This document shows, piece after piece, positions 47,823 to 57,678 of a DNA stretch of 64,000 nt. Under the pieces are notes generated by a model. It searched no databases. It saw nothing but the letters and a program-made list of their open reading frames with translations, and was not told where the DNA came from. The position numbers were made by a program, and so were the translations under genes. This stretch comes from Gilliamella bombicola (lineage in GTDB: Bacteria; Pseudomonadota; Gammaproteobacteria; Enterobacterales; Orbaceae), in NCBI RefSeq assembly GCF_900094945.1, contig NZ_FMAQ01000003.1:97762-161761 (forward strand). The letters are read 5' to 3'. Each line of letters opens with the position of its first letter. The stretch's first letter is position 1.

Positions 47823-50120
47823 TTATATGGATCGATTAGTATTTCTGCGCTTAGCTAATTCATCAATACAGTCTTGTGCGACTTGTTTGTATTGTTTTGC
47901 TACTACCTCAGAAAATTTTTTATCTATTTTTGATTCAAATGATTTAAGGTTGCCTAAAAATTTCCAGCTAGGTACCGATATCTGTATTTCTCCATTATTA
48001 AATACAGAAAACAGCTTAATGTCATCTTCACCAACATGTTCACGATAAACAATATTAGTTATCTTTTGAACATCCAAATCCAAACCTTTACCCACTGATA
48101 AATTCTCGGGTAATGTGGTTATATTGGTGTTATTTAATTTCAAATTTCTACCTACTGATAAATTGTCAGGCAGTTTGGTGATAGGCGTATCAGATAAATC
48201 CATATCCCCCTTAAGTAATAAATTACTTGGTAGTTCAGTTATTGGTGTATTGTTGAAGTACAAATCATCATAGACATAGAAGTTATCTGGCAATTTAGTA
48301 ATGCGGGTATTGCTAGCATTTAACCTGTTTACATATATTCCATCAGGTAATTCACTTATCACCGTGTCACTAATATCTAAAAGACCTTTTACATATAATT
48401 TATTAGGAAGTCTAGTTAACATGGTCTCACTTATATCCATACTTCCTTTTATAAATAGCCTATTAGGAATTTTGGTTATTGGAGTGCCCCGAAAATCTAT
48501 CCATACATCGCTGTCGCTATAATGAATATAAATAAATCGATCTGTGTCTAACAATGGATATTTATGTAATTTATTAAAAAATTCTTGATCTTCTTGTCTA
48601 CTTTCAGCTGGTGTAGAAGATAGCGTAATCGCCTCTTTTATCGTGTTTTTTGCTTTTGGATTTTCAACGTCACTAGTAGTTATTTGGTTGTTATTTACTA
48701 CGTTGTTTTTCCTCATCTCGATTAATTCGTCAGTACACTCTTTTGCGGCTTGTTTGTATTGCTGAGCGGTTACACCTTGGTAGTTTACATCTATTTTTCT
48801 TTCAAATGATTTAAGGTTCCCTAAAAATTCCCAGCTAGGTACCGATATTTGTATTTCTCCATTAACAAATACAGAAAATAATGTAATTTGATCTTCGCCA
48901 ATATATTCACGATAAGCAATATTACGAATTCTTCTTACATCTAAAATGAGCGATTTCCCTACCTTTAAATTATCTGGTAATTGAGTTATTGGTGTGCCTC
49001 TTAAGTCTAAATGCTGACCAACAGAAAGGTTATTAGGTAATTGAGATATAAAGCTGTCTCTCAAAAATAGATAATTCACATATAAATCATCAGGTAATTG
49101 AGTTATAAAGCTATCCCCTAAATTTAAATAGTTAACAAATAAACGATTAGGTAACTCCGTTAAAATGCCGCAAGAAAGAATTTCAAACTCACCATCAACC
49201 GATAAATTATAGGGAAGTTGAGGTAGTTGGGTTACTTTAATCCCATCACAGTTTAAGTTACCTTTTATGGATAAATTATCAGGTAATTGAATAGAGCTAT
49301 CCTTAATTTTAAACCAGCCATCAATAATAATATTATTATTCTTAAATGAATATTCGATCTTTTCATAATCTAAGAATTTAAAAAAATCTTTGTATTGCTC
49401 TTGAACAATTAATAAATTGGCTTGATTTTTTCTCATCTCAATCAAGTCATTGACACATTCTTTGGCTGCCTGTTTATATTTTTCTATTTCTGACTGATAT
49501 TCATCTTCAGTGGTTTGTGAGTATTCTTCATCAATTTTTGCGTCAAATGAGTTAAGATCACCTAAAAATCGCCATGCTGGTACTGATATTTTTATTTCAT
49601 TGTCAATAAATACAGCAAATAATGTAATATCATCAATACCCACTTCTTGACGATAAGCTATATTATTAATCTGCTCTACAGGTAAACTAATTGAACCTGC
49701 ATGTAAATCTTCAGGTAATTGGTTTATTTTGGTTTTATATAAAATTAAATCACCCTCAACAGATAAATTATTGGGTAATTGCCTTATATAGTTATTATTT
49801 AAATATAAATCACCTTCTATCGATAAATTATCTGGTAAGATAAATTTGGCTTCATCATCATCTATGTATAAATTATCACTAATATAAATGTGATTATCTT
49901 TAATTGAATAGTCAGTTTCTTGTTGCTTTAGATAATTGAAAAATAATTTATATCTTAAATTAACTTGTTGACTGTTTTTTTTGTCTATCAAACTATCAAT
50001 ATCTGTTATTAAGCTATTGACCTTTTCATTTTCAGAATTTTTTACAAATAAGCAAAGAAAAATTGTTAATAGTATGCCTATACTGATAATTAACAAATTC
50101 TTTACATTTAAAATATTCAT
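47823..50120 (-). CDS. Membrane-anchored protein with three leucine-rich repeat modules
   Basis: A 765-residue protein with one N-terminal hydrophobic segment (residues 8-26), a signal anchor or uncleaved signal. Three modules follow: 57-232 (about 3 repeats), 240-472 (about 6) and 508-760 (about 8). Each has an N-cap (FFxYL..IDYSIK), 20-residue repeats (LPDNLSVGxxLxL) and an 85-residue C-cap (IAYRE.VG.DDITLFSVF, then GEIQISVPSWxFLGNLKSF) ending YKQAAKECxDELIEMRKN. A low-complexity linker joins modules 2 and 3. It lies 13 bases upstream of the single-module gene and is co-transcribed. No enzyme domain is visible. Confidence 0.82.
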   Translation of the reverse strand: MNILNVKNLLIISIGILLTIFLCLFVKNSENEKVNSLITDIDSLIDKKNSQQVNLRYKLFFNYLKQQETDYSIKDNHIYISDNLYIDDDEAKFILPDNLSIEGDLYLNNNYIRQLPNNLSVEGDLILYKTKINQLPEDLHAGSISLPVEQINNIAYRQEVGIDDITLFAVFIDNEIKISVPAWRFLGDLNSFDAKIDEEYSQTTEDEYQSEIEKYKQAAKECVNDLIEMRKNQANLLIVQEQYKDFFKFLDYEKIEYSFKNNNIIIDGWFKIKDSSIQLPDNLSIKGNLNCDGIKVTQLPQLPYNLSVDGEFEILSCGILTELPNRLFVNYLNLGDSFITQLPDDLYVNYLFLRDSFISQLPNNLSVGQHLDLRGTPITQLPDNLKVGKSLILDVRRIRNIAYREYIGEDQITLFSVFVNGEIQISVPSWEFLGNLKSFERKIDVNYQGVTAQQYKQAAKECTDELIEMRKNNVVNNNQITTSDVENPKAKNTIKEAITLSSTPAESRQEDQEFFNKLHKYPLLDTDRFIYIHYSDSDVWIDFRGTPITKIPNRLFIKGSMDISETMLTRLPNKLYVKGLLDISDTVISELPDGIYVNRLNASNTRITKLPDNFYVYDDLYFNNTPITELPSNLLLKGDMDLSDTPITKLPDNLSVGRNLKLNNTNITTLPENLSVGKGLDLDVQKITNIVYREHVGEDDIKLFSVFNNGEIQISVPSWKFLGNLKSFESKIDKKFSEVVAKQYKQVAQDCIDELAKRRNTNRSI

Positions 50121-50292
50121 ATACTAAATCCTATATCCCAATAATTTACTTCCTAAAAAGTATTAAGAAGTTATTTTTATAATTATTTTTGCCAAAATTA
50201 TATAACATTACATAAAAACGAAGAAGTTTGCGGTAAAGATGGCAGGCTAAGTGAACTTAGGGTTCAATGTCTTTATTTGCGTACTACTTGCT

Positions 50293-51138
50293 CTAGGCCC
50301 CCGCTAACGTTACCCGTGTCATACCTTCATTATCAGGTGACGGCGTCATGATAGCAGTTATTCCACCATGAGATACAGGAGCCCAAACCAATTGACTTCC
50401 ATTCACGCCTCCTATATCTAAATCAAAATACAATCCATCAGCACCCGTCGTTGGAAAGTTAAAACCATAAGAGGATGGATCTGTAGATTGAACTAACAAC
50501 CCTTTATTAGGATTCCAAATGTTAGTAACTCCGGCGTAAGAGCCTGTATCAAGAGCCGTGTTCCCTACCTTTAAATAACAAACTTTAGGTTGTGCCTTTG
50601 GATTGATGTAATAGGTTACCGAATCGCTTGTAAAAACACGACTATTTAGCATACCGTACTGTATCGCTAAACGACTAATGCCACTATTTAACAATATTTT
50701 ATAAGGAGCTTTACAGATATCTAAAACATCACTACGACTTACTGCATTACCATCTTTGTCGGTAAACATAACCAATAAATTCCCTTTTGCTGTGATGCTA
50801 GTTGCAAATTTATCATTCCCCCAATAATGATAAATGTTCACTAAGTCACTTAAACTAACTGAACTCACTAACGGTGGCAGCATCATATCTATATCACTAA
50901 GACTTTGCTCCACCACTGGTAATACGATGGGATTGATAACCGTTGATGTGTTAGTTGATGGCGTGATTTTGATACCGTTCGATAACTGAATACTTAATAA
51001 GTCATCAATTGCCGTCACCTTGGTTATTCTACTATCAGACGTCAAATAGGGAAAAGAACCGTGAATAACAGGTGGTGTCTGCACCGAAAATGCCTGCGAA
51101 CTGTGCAAATACAGCAATAGTAGTTGAGCAAAAACCAA
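50293..51138 (-). CDS. Unidentified exported protein, possibly truncated surface protein
   Basis: About 281 residues from a TTG start. A hydrophobic stretch (LLVFAQLLLLYLHSSQAFS) looks like a signal peptide, followed by a strand-rich protein with NIYHYWGNDKFATSITAKGN, ADGLYFDLDIGGVNGSQLVWAPV and a C-terminus MTRVTLAGA. Three Cys are spread through the middle. No catalytic motif is recognised. No ATG with a ribosome-binding site fits; the phase is open further upstream to a stop near 51223. The abrupt end at VTLAGA suggests the protein may be the N-terminal part of a larger adhesin-like family. Function unknown. Confidence 0.5.
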   Translation of the reverse strand: MVFAQLLLLYLHSSQAFSVQTPPVIHGSFPYLTSDSRITKVTAIDDLLSIQLSNGIKITPSTNTSTVINPIVLPVVEQSLSDIDMMLPPLVSSVSLSDLVNIYHYWGNDKFATSITAKGNLLVMFTDKDGNAVSRSDVLDICKAPYKILLNSGISRLAIQYGMLNSRVFTSDSVTYYINPKAQPKVCYLKVGNTALDTGSYAGVTNIWNPNKGLLVQSTDPSSYGFNFPTTGADGLYFDLDIGGVNGSQLVWAPVSHGGITAIMTPSPDNEGMTRVTLAGA

Positions 51139-51577
51139 TAGCGAATTGCTTCTTGGCGAAAATCTTACCGATAATCTCGGTGATTTCGATGATAAAAATG
51201 AGAATTGAATCTGTTTTGACTACGCTGTAAATGGAGTAGATTTAAGGCATAGGCTTGGCAAGTCAGATACCAACTACGATAACACATAATGATTAACCAA
51301 TCAGGTAATTTTTGTTTTATTTCGATTGTTTATGATTCTTTGCTCATCAAATGATGATACTTTTTACTAAAAAGCATCGAAATTATAGCAGTTGAACGCT
51401 AAAGCACCCGTTTTTTTATTAATTTATTAAGTGATTTGTTTTGGGGAGTATTGTCTGGTTAAAAACACCTAAAAAATTAACTAAAACCAATTGCCTTTCC
51501 GACAGTTTTTGTGCATGTTTATATGAAATATAACAATTACCGTTCATGCTAGTCAAAATGACGCTGTTTAGTCAAGT
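51139..51577. other. Intergenic stretch between the unidentified exported gene and acuI
   Basis: About 440 bases. The first 85 continue the open phase of the upstream exported gene without a usual start codon. The remainder is AT-rich with no convincing gene, RNA or repeat. Confidence 0.4.
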
Positions 51578-52582
51578 TTAGCTTTGTTGTTTGTTTACAT
51601 CAACAACAAAGCGTCCTTTTACTTTTCCTGCAATCATTTGATCTGCCACTTTAGCACACTCGTTTAATGTGATTGTTCTGCCGACATAAGATAAGATGTC
51701 TTCATCTAGATGCTGCGCTAATAAATTCCATGCTGTTACGCGTTTATCATAACTTGCCATAACACTATCCACCCCAGCCAAAGTTATGCCACGTAAAATA
51801 AATGGCGCAACAGTTGCGGGAAAGTCCATGCCTTGGGCAAGCCCAAGGCATACAACAATGCCGCCATATTGGGTCTGTGCACAAGCATTTGCTAAAGTGT
51901 GCGAACCAACTGCATCAACAACAGCTGACCACATTTCTTTTTGTAATGGTTTACCCGTTTCTTTTAAGGTTTGGCTATCAATAACATTAACCGCCCCCAG
52001 TTTTTGTAAATAATGTGCTTCATCCATTTTACTGGTCGATGCCGTAACTTGATAACCTAATTTAGTTAGTAAAGTGATGGCAATCGAGCCCACTCCACCA
52101 CTTGCTCCCGTTACCAATACCATGCCATCTTGTGGTTTTACACCAAAATCAACAATACGCAGGATGCATAAAGCTGCAGTATAACCGGCTGTGCCAATGA
52201 TCATTGATTGATAAGCGGTGAGATTGTCAGGTAGCGGAATCAGCCAGTCAGATTGTAAATAAGCATATTGAGCCAAACAGCCCCAATGAGTTTCGCCACA
52301 CCCCCACCCATTTAAAATCACCCTATCGCCTTTTTGATAACGGCCACTAGCACATTCAATGACCGTACCAACACCATCAATCCCTGGCACCATTGGCCAT
52401 TGCCTTACAACTGGACTTTTGTTGGTGATAGCTAATGCATCTTTATAGTTAATACTTGAATACGCAACTTGGATCAATGTATCACCTTGCTGTGTCAATA
52501 ATTGTTGTTTATTAACATTTTTTAGTGAACAGGTAACCCCCATCGCTTCTTCTTTTTCTAGAATAATGGCATTGAATGACAT
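51578..52582 (-). CDS. acuI: Acrylyl-CoA reductase AcuI/YhdH, MDR family
   Basis: A 334-residue zinc-free medium-chain dehydrogenase/reductase. SSINYKDALAITNKSPVVRQWPMVPGIDGVGTV matches E. coli YhdH/AcuI, and the NADPH site is VTGASGGVGSIAITLLTKLGY near residue 153. It reduces toxic acryloyl-CoA to propionyl-CoA. It is monocistronic, with the downstream boundary of the flanking repeat region just upstream. Confidence 0.93.
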   Translation of the reverse strand: MSFNAIILEKEEAMGVTCSLKNVNKQQLLTQQGDTLIQVAYSSINYKDALAITNKSPVVRQWPMVPGIDGVGTVIECASGRYQKGDRVILNGWGCGETHWGCLAQYAYLQSDWLIPLPDNLTAYQSMIIGTAGYTAALCILRIVDFGVKPQDGMVLVTGASGGVGSIAITLLTKLGYQVTASTSKMDEAHYLQKLGAVNVIDSQTLKETGKPLQKEMWSAVVDAVGSHTLANACAQTQYGGIVVCLGLAQGMDFPATVAPFILRGITLAGVDSVMASYDKRVTAWNLLAQHLDEDILSYVGRTITLNECAKVADQMIAGKVKGRFVVDVNKQQS

Positions 52583-53089
52583 AATGTTTCCTTATAGCTT
52601 AAGGTACTCAAGTAAAGTGAGCAATTGCCTTAAATACAAGTTTCCAATAATAAGTAGTCATTCAAGAAAAAGCAACGTGATATGTTACATATGACAACGA
52701 TCAAACTGGTAGTGCTTTCGAAAAGTAGGATTAACCCTAATGCTAGCAAGCTTTAGAGGTGAAAACACTACGATAAAGACTTCGATAGCCTATGGTCTAT
52801 AGCAAAGAAAGCCAGATTGAAGATAAATTAAGACAGCAAGCTAAATTTTTGTAAAAAATATTCAGGATTCTATACCGTTTCGTGGTTAATTAATACTTCA
52901 CCGTATCTCGTATCTATTTGTTAAAACATGTAATAACCATCGTATCAATCAATGCCAGAATTATTATAAAAATTGAGCATAAACATAGCAATTCATCGTT
53001 TGAACTTTATATTTTATTAGAAATAATCATTAAAAGATAATAAAGTATTAACGCAATGAATTTATAATGCAAAATTAAGGAAATAAACA
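52583..53089. other. Intergenic stretch with direct repeat B
   Basis: About 500 bases between divergent genes. It contains copy B of the long repeat (52801-52919) and the AT-rich promoter region of the DUF3829 lipoprotein gene. Left of the repeat no coding sequence is seen. Confidence 0.45.
52801..52919 (+). repeat. Long direct repeat, copy B
   Basis: Matches 46096-46209 in the same orientation, with a 3-base deletion near the start and a small insertion near the end. The two copies bracket 6.6 kb that holds the leucine-rich repeat genes, the unidentified exported gene and acuI. Confidence 0.85.
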
Positions 53090-54160
53090 ATGAAAAAAAA
53101 TTTTTTAACCGTATTGATTGCTGGATTTTTGATGATTGGCTGTGATGACAAACCAACCGAAAACAAAACGCAACAACCCACAGCAACTTCAGAGGCTAAA
53201 CCTTCTGATTCTAAAAAGACTGAAGATGTTTCACGGCAATTTGCACTGAAAGCACGTAAAGGTAATATATGGCTAGAGGTTTTTAATGCTAATGTCTCCC
53301 AAGCTGCAGATGAATTAAGAGGGAATGGGCGTGGCAAGATGACTTCTTCTCTTTATCATCTTGATAGCAGAGTTAAGGATTTTTTAAGAGGTATCAGTGA
53401 TAAAAACGGTATAATTGATGTCAATCGTGTGAAAAAAAATCCAACGAAACTTTTTATCGGCTCTCACCCAGAACCAAAAGAGCTTGATGAATATAAACAA
53501 TTGATTACTGAGTTATTAGCATTTAAACCAGAGTTACCCGAACTTGATGCCGCAGGCAAAGCATTAAGTGATAAATACGTTGAAATAGGATTAGCTTATG
53601 ACCAGATAGCTAAATATTATTTAAATAATGAGTACAAATTGGATGACTTTGCCAAATTACCTGAACTGTTAAATAATTTGAACACGCTTTATAACCAATA
53701 TATTGAAGCAAAAAGTGTGGCTTTAGCGGCTTATGGTAAATTATACCAAGAAATCCATGCATTTCAAAAATCAGAAATAAAAAACAAAGGGTTAACACTT
53801 AACTACAATTGCATGGAAATCATGGATTTATCTGAAGATGTTATCGATTTAATCAATGAAAGTTTTAACGAAGACAACCAGTTTAAAAATCTCGATAAAT
53901 CAGCCCTTGAACAAAAAATTCAACAAATAGAATCCATAGCCAATGAATTAATGACGAATAAAGGCAAAAATAAATTGATTAAACAACAAGGTTTAAACGA
54001 TATGTATTATGACCGTTTTGTTGATCGTTTACCTGGATTGATTAATCAAATGAAAGTAGTTTTAAAAAATTTACAGACCAATACTGTAGAAAGAGAAGTT
54101 GATTCTTTGAATGGGGAACTTAAAAGTGTAATTGACGGCTATAATCAAGTAATCAATTAA
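53090..54160 (+). CDS. DUF3829 family lipoprotein (YiiG-like)
   Basis: A 356-residue lipoprotein: signal with lipobox LMIGC (Cys at residue 19), a Lys/Thr/Pro-rich linker to about residue 48, then a long helical domain (WLEVFNANVSQAADELRG ... YKQLITELLAFKPELPELD) as in DUF3829. E. coli YiiG is a relative of unknown role. The mature protein is presumably on the periplasmic face of a membrane. AAGGAA precedes the ATG. Confidence 0.83.
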   Translation: MKKNFLTVLIAGFLMIGCDDKPTENKTQQPTATSEAKPSDSKKTEDVSRQFALKARKGNIWLEVFNANVSQAADELRGNGRGKMTSSLYHLDSRVKDFLRGISDKNGIIDVNRVKKNPTKLFIGSHPEPKELDEYKQLITELLAFKPELPELDAAGKALSDKYVEIGLAYDQIAKYYLNNEYKLDDFAKLPELLNNLNTLYNQYIEAKSVALAAYGKLYQEIHAFQKSEIKNKGLTLNYNCMEIMDLSEDVIDLINESFNEDNQFKNLDKSALEQKIQQIESIANELMTNKGKNKLIKQQGLNDMYYDRFVDRLPGLINQMKVVLKNLQTNTVEREVDSLNGELKSVIDGYNQVIN

Positions 54161-54232
54161 AAATAGATAAACATCGTTTCATTGCTAACATTTTAGTCAT
54201 TATCAATGACAATAAATAGTGGTATAAATAAC

Positions 54233-54255
54233 AACGGTGTAAATATTACACCGTT
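54233..54255. terminator. Bidirectional terminator hairpin between the DUF3829 gene and sstT
   Basis: AACGGTGTAA at 54233-54242 and TTACACCGTT at 54246-54255 form a perfect 10-bp stem with a 3-base loop between converging genes. Only a TTT follows, so it may rely on the stem. Confidence 0.65.
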
Positions 54256-54340
54256 TGCAATGCATGAATTTTAGTTAAATAACCATCTGCATATCATTAT
54301 GTAGTTGGTTATGTAGATGAATGCAAATAGAACTCAATAC

Positions 54341-55597
54341 TTAATATGCGTTGATATTCATTTTTCTATTTTGTGCTGCCGATGAAACTGCGCCAATAAA
54401 AACCACATCACTTGACGAATTTAATGCAGTTTCAACCGAATCTTGAATCACGCCGATAGCAATTCCAATGCAAATCACTTTAGCTGAAATTTCGTTAGGA
54501 ATACCAAACATACTACACGCGACAGGAATAAGCAGTAAAGATCCCCCCGCAATTCCCGATGCCCCACAAGCACATACTGAAGTTACAACACAAAGTAATA
54601 CTGCAGAATAGATATCAACATGTATACCAGCACTAGCCGGCATTGAATTCACCGTGGCTAAAGTTAAAACCGTTATAGTAACAGCAGCGCCCGACATATT
54701 AATTGCAGCGCCTAATGGCACAGCAACGGTATAGGTATCTTCATCCATGTTATATTTCTTACAGATTCCCATATTGACAGGAATATTTGCAGCTGAGCTA
54801 CGTGTAAAAAAAGCAGGAATCGCACTTTCTTTTAAAGCAGTGAATACTAGTGGATATGGATTCTTTCGCATAACTAGATAAGCTAGTAATGGATTGATAA
54901 CCAATGCAACAATCGCCATGCAAGAAACTAATACAATTAATAAATGAGCATATTTTTTCAGCTCATCAAAACCTGTTTCGGCTAATGTTGAAGCGACAAG
55001 TCCAAATACACCCAAAGGCGCAAATCGGATAATAATTCTGACAATAAATGAGATAGCATAAGACAGATCATTCATCATTGTTTTAGTGCTTTCACTAGCG
55101 TGCCTTAGTGCCAGACCAATACCAACACCCCAAACAATAAGACCAATATAATTCGCATTTATTAGTGCATTGACAGGATTGTCAATCATCTTTCCAAGTA
55201 AGGTTTTTAATACTGCGGTAATATCACTTGGTGGAGTAAGTTCAAGATTATTTAGCGTATCACCAAATGAAATTTGTGACGGAAACGAAAAACTGACAAT
55301 GGTTGCCAATAATGCAGCTAACATCATACCAACAAAATAAAGAGAAATTAACGGCCGCATATTGGCTTGTTTACCATGTTGGTGATTAGATATCGAGGAA
55401 ACTACTAAGATAAGCACAAGAACAGGGGCAACTGATTCTAAGGCATTAATAAATAATCCACCCAATAATGACATATTCAGCGCCGTATCTTTAGATACAG
55501 CAGCAAGAGTAATGCCCAAAATTAAACCCAACAAAATCTGGGGTATCAATCCTAATTTAAAATAAAAACGAATCAAAGGATTAGATGATTGTGTCAT
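54341..55597 (-). CDS. sstT: Sodium/serine-threonine symporter SstT
   Basis: A 418-residue DAACS-family carrier: [18 protein letters not shown] near residue 18, [22 protein letters not shown] near 47, and the SSAANIPVN serine-rich substrate loop near 287, then [17 protein letters not shown]. It imports serine and threonine with Na+. E. coli SstT is 414 residues. Monocistronic. Confidence 0.96.
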   Translation of the reverse strand: MTQSSNPLIRFYFKLGLIPQILLGLILGITLAAVSKDTALNMSLLGGLFINALESVAPVLVLILVVSSISNHQHGKQANMRPLISLYFVGMMLAALLATIVSFSFPSQISFGDTLNNLELTPPSDITAVLKTLLGKMIDNPVNALINANYIGLIVWGVGIGLALRHASESTKTMMNDLSYAISFIVRIIIRFAPLGVFGLVASTLAETGFDELKKYAHLLIVLVSCMAIVALVINPLLAYLVMRKNPYPLVFTALKESAIPAFFTRSSAANIPVNMGICKKYNMDEDTYTVAVPLGAAINMSGAAVTITVLTLATVNSMPASAGIHVDIYSAVLLCVVTSVCACGASGIAGGSLLLIPVACSMFGIPNEISAKVICIGIAIGVIQDSVETALNSSSDVVFIGAVSSAAQNRKMNINAY

Positions 55598-55929
55598 ACT
55601 ACTTTCCTGTTTATTAAAGACAAATTTAGAACCTTAACATATTTGAATAGTAAATTTATACAAAAAATCATAATAATAAGCTTTTTTTATATATTACTTA
55701 GTATGATGATTAAATTTAATTATTCGTTTTTACATTCAAAATATTGTCATCAGTCTTAATTGACTTTAAAAAACAATATCAGCTAAATCTTACCATTTAG
55801 CATGCAATTTAAGTAGATCTCCCAAATTTCTGTCACTTTTAAATAAAGTATATATTTTAATAACACAGATAAAATTTGAACAATGCAAACGAGGGAATTT
55901 CACCCTCGTTTTATTTTGCCCTACAAGCG
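55598..55929. other. Intergenic stretch between sstT and the carboxylase gene
   Basis: About 330 AT-rich bases holding the sstT promoter (not assigned) and, at its right end, the terminator of the pxp operon. No gene seen. Confidence 0.45.
55887..55911. terminator. Terminator of the pxp-carboxylase operon
   Basis: AAACGAGGG at 55887-55895 pairs with CCCTCGTTT at 55903-55911. It lies 19 bases past the stop of the leftward carboxylase gene. The T-run is better on the plus strand, but position argues it serves the leftward operon. Confidence 0.68.
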
Positions 55930-57678
55930 CTAACTAATTTCAGCTATTGCATCCCCAGCATTAATATAATCGCCTTCTTGGATAGTTCTTTTTAACGTGC
56001 CACCTCGGTGTGCAATGACTTGAACTTCCATTTTCATGGCTTCCATAATCGCAATAACATCCCCTTCATTTACGCTTTGATGGTCATTAACTACCCATTT
56101 AAAAAGATTACCAGAAACAGGCGATAGGACAATCAAATCAGATAATGTTTCTTTCACGCAGGAAGATGCATCTAAACTATCATCTTTTTTCAAGGAAAAT
56201 CCAGCCAAGAGCTGTGCAGGTAAACCCAGCTTACAACGCTTACCGTCAATTTCGATAAAAGTGTGTGTTAACGTCACTTCTTTTTGTGGTATTTGCCTTT
56301 TGGCTGGCTCTATTGTTGCAGTAAATTCTGTTTCAATCCAACGGGTATGCACGTTAAAATCATCACAAAAATCAGGATGTTCAATAACCGCGCGATCAAA
56401 TGGTAAAACACTTGCAACTCCCTCAATGGCAAATTCAGCCAACGCACGGCGAGCCCTTGCTATGGCGTGCTCACGATTATTGCCAACAACAATCAATTTT
56501 GCCATCAGCGAATCAAACGTTGCAGGGATGGTTGAGCCCGTTACCACCCCACTGTCTAGACGTACGCCTGGGCCTGATGGCGCATCAAAACGTGTAATGG
56601 TACCAGCTGCAGGTAAAAAACCGTTAGCGGCATCTTCGGCATTGATACGAAACTCAATAGCATGTGATCGAGGGGTCGGTGTTTTATCAATACTAAGAGG
56701 TAAACCTTGAGCAATACGCAGTTGTTCAGCAACAAGATCGATGCCGGTTGTTTCTTCTGTTACTGGGTGTTCAACTTGTAATCGCGTATTGACTTCTAGA
56801 AAAGACAACTTACCATCTTGGCTAAGTAAAAACTCAACCGTCCCCACACCAACATAGTTCGCTTTTGCACAAATCGCAATTGATGCTTGCATAATTTGCT
56901 GGTTTAACTGTTCGCTGATAAAAGGAGCTGGAGATTCTTCAATTAATTTTTGATTACGACGTTGTAATGAACAGTCACGCGTACCGACCACAACAATATG
57001 ACCTAATTTATCAGCAATCACTTGCGCTTCGACATGCCGAGGATTATGCAAAAATTGTTCTAAAAAACACTCGCCACGCCCAAAAGCCGCTGTAGCTTCG
57101 CGCACTGCTGAATGATAAAGTTCTTCAACTTCATCCATTTGCCAAGCAACTTTTAAACCACGTCCACCACCACCAAATGCGGCTTTAATGGCAATGGGCA
57201 AGCCATAGGTTTGAGCAAATTCTAACGCCTCTTTGGCGTCTTTTACAGGATCTTTGGTACCAACCACTAAAGGCGCACCCACTTGTAATGCAAGCTGTCT
57301 GGCTTTAACTTTGTCGCCTAATATTTCGATCGTTTCAGGGTTGGGTCCAACCCAAATTAAGCCTGCATCTTGTACAGCTTTTGCAAATTCAACGCGTTCA
57401 GATAAAAAACCATAGCCAGGATGCACCATAGTTGCTCCTGATTTTTTAGCTATTGCAATAATTTTATCAATATCTAAATAGGTTTCACATGGTATATTAC
57501 CGGCTAGCCCATAAGCTTCATCAGCCATTTGTACATGAAGTGCATCAATATCAGCATCAGCATAAATTGCAATAGATAAAAAACCCATATCACGGCAAGC
57601 ACGTATAATACGTACGGCAATTTCTCCACGGTTAGCAATCAAGACCTTATGCGTTATGTTTTGATTATTGTCAGACAT
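55930..57678 (-). CDS. Biotin carboxylase with fused C-terminal biotin carrier domain
   Basis: A 582-residue protein. Residues about 10-460 form a biotin carboxylase (VLIANRGEIAVRIIRACRDMG, ATP-grasp FGGGGRGLKVAW, LEVNTRLQVEHPVTEETTG). Residues about 510-582 are a biotinyl domain with the attachment site EAMKMEVQ. AccC itself lacks this domain; the layout resembles the BC and BCCP parts of acyl-CoA or urea carboxylases. It overlaps the upstream pxpB-pxpC gene by 8 bases and is the last gene of the operon. The partner carboxyltransferase would be the PxpB-PxpC-like protein if the complex is urea-carboxylase-like. The true acceptor is unknown. Confidence 0.88.
   Translation of the reverse strand: MSDNNQNITHKVLIANRGEIAVRIIRACRDMGFLSIAIYADADIDALHVQMADEAYGLAGNIPCETYLDIDKIIAIAKKSGATMVHPGYGFLSERVEFAKAVQDAGLIWVGPNPETIEILGDKVKARQLALQVGAPLVVGTKDPVKDAKEALEFAQTYGLPIAIKAAFGGGGRGLKVAWQMDEVEELYHSAVREATAAFGRGECFLEQFLHNPRHVEAQVIADKLGHIVVVGTRDCSLQRRNQKLIEESPAPFISEQLNQQIMQASIAICAKANYVGVGTVEFLLSQDGKLSFLEVNTRLQVEHPVTEETTGIDLVAEQLRIAQGLPLSIDKTPTPRSHAIEFRINAEDAANGFLPAAGTITRFDAPSGPGVRLDSGVVTGSTIPATFDSLMAKLIVVGNNREHAIARARRALAEFAIEGVASVLPFDRAVIEHPDFCDDFNVHTRWIETEFTATIEPAKRQIPQKEVTLTHTFIEIDGKRCKLGLPAQLLAGFSLKKDDSLDASSCVKETLSDLIVLSPVSGNLFKWVVNDHQSVNEGDVIAIMEAMKMEVQVIAHRGGTLKRTIQEGDYINAGDAIAEIS

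Noticed and set aside
46500..50100. Regular DNA repeats that could suggest a CRISPR array
   Set aside because: The periodicity is 60 bases and is fully explained by 20-codon leucine-rich repeats in two open reading frames; no identical repeats with unique spacers.
56261..56710. 149-residue plus-strand open frame
   Set aside because: It is antisense to the well-supported biotin carboxylase, has no ribosome-binding site and no recognisable domain.
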